DNA of 13,902 bases. Source: an uncultured Bdellovibrio sp. (GTDB lineage Bacteria > Bdellovibrionota > Bdellovibrionia > Bdellovibrionales > Bdellovibrionaceae). The position numbers and the translations under genes were made by a program. Of this stretch, positions 13,661 to 13,902 are shown piece by piece (the first letter of the stretch is position 1; every line of letters starts with the position of its first letter). The DNA lies in assembly GCF_946478835.1 (NCBI RefSeq), contig NZ_CAMLDV010000087.1, positions 1 to 13,902 of the forward strand. Reading direction: 5' to 3'. The notes beneath the pieces were generated by a model that worked only from the letters and a program-made list of their open reading frames with translations, made no database searches and was not told where the DNA came from.

Positions 13661-13902
13661 ATGAGCCTGTTTAGAAAAGAATATCTTACTCTTCTTCCCG
13701 TCACGATGATCACGTCTATGGCGTATGCCACGGATTACTTCACGACGGAGCAGGCTCAAAAAGTTCTTTTCCCTGAAGCCGACACCTTTGTCGCGAATCC
13801 TGTGACTTTGACGGATGATCAAAAAGAAAAAATCGAAGAGATTGCTAAAGTTCGTCAGCGCAAAAAGGAAGTTCAAGCTTGGCGTGCCGAAAAAAAAAGG
13901 AA
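13661..13902 (+). CDS. Exported protein resembling the N-terminus of FMN-binding-domain proteins, partial
   Basis: The first 80 residues of a gene cut by the right edge. The start at ATG 13661 is supported by AAGGA five bases upstream and the short 16-base gap from the barrel gene. It has a signal peptide (hydrophobic about 9-20, cleavage near AYA23). The mature start DYFTTEQAQKVLFPEADTF, then VTLTDDQKEKIEEIAKVRQR and a WRAEKK block, resembles the lead-in of periplasmic FMN_bind (RnfG/NosR-like) proteins, where a TxEQAxxxxFPxAD segment comes before the flavinylation domain. The domain itself, with its S(T)GAT motif for covalent FMN on Thr, would lie beyond the window and is not seen. Confidence 0.6.
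   Translation, partial: MSLFRKEYLTLLPVTMITSMAYATDYFTTEQAQKVLFPEADTFVANPVTLTDDQKEKIEEIAKVRQRKKEVQAWRAEKKR

Overview
The window looks like chromosome from a Bdellovibrio-like predatory bacterium (Bdellovibrionota). The evidence is a fibre protein whose N-terminal block, GVGTTSP repeats and KFPDGTVQTT motif resemble the mosaic adhesive trimer (MAT) proteins of B. bacteriovorus, a Cys-paired multidomain lipoprotein, a menaquinone pathway, and tightly overlapping genes with frequent TTG and GTG starts. This assignment rests on protein character and not on a database search. I see no tRNA, rRNA, CRISPR array, insertion sequence or phage integration signal.

Layout. (1) Positions 1-3861, minus strand: a four-gene operon read from right to left. 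It encodes a long-chain polyprenyl diphosphate synthase, a UbiA-like membrane prenyltransferase homologue with an eroded second Asp motif, RsmJ (16S rRNA m2G1516 methyltransferase), and a Na/Pi-cotransporter-like membrane protein that runs off the left edge. Every junction overlaps. (2) 3955-4410, plus strand: a YkgJ-type cysteine-cluster protein. (3) 4417-6180, minus strand: the MAT-like fibre, divergent from (4) 6347-7933, plus strand: a secreted lipoprotein with four domains, each carrying a Cys pair about 40 residues apart. (5) 7950-11276, minus strand: the operon menA-menC-menE plus a small four-cysteine [2Fe-2S]-ferredoxin-like protein, again all overlapping. (6) 11386-12609, plus strand: rmuC. 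(7) 12754-13902, plus strand: an outer-membrane beta-barrel followed 16 bases later by an exported protein, cut by the right edge, that resembles the N-terminus of FMN-binding-domain proteins.

How the genes fit together. Two flanking clusters serve isoprenoid quinone synthesis. The polyprenyl synthase should supply the side chain. MenC makes o-succinylbenzoate, MenE activates it with CoA, and MenA prenylates the naphthoate. MenF, MenD, MenH and MenB are not in the window. Between these clusters sit two surface or envelope genes that could relate to prey contact. The right end may be a two-component envelope module (barrel plus flavoprotein) for redox or transport work.

Most worth follow-up: the UbiA-like protein that keeps only one Asp motif, the fibre/lipoprotein divergent pair, the barrel/flavoprotein pair, the Na/Pi-like protein lacking the QSSS signatures, and the ferredoxin-like tail of the men operon.
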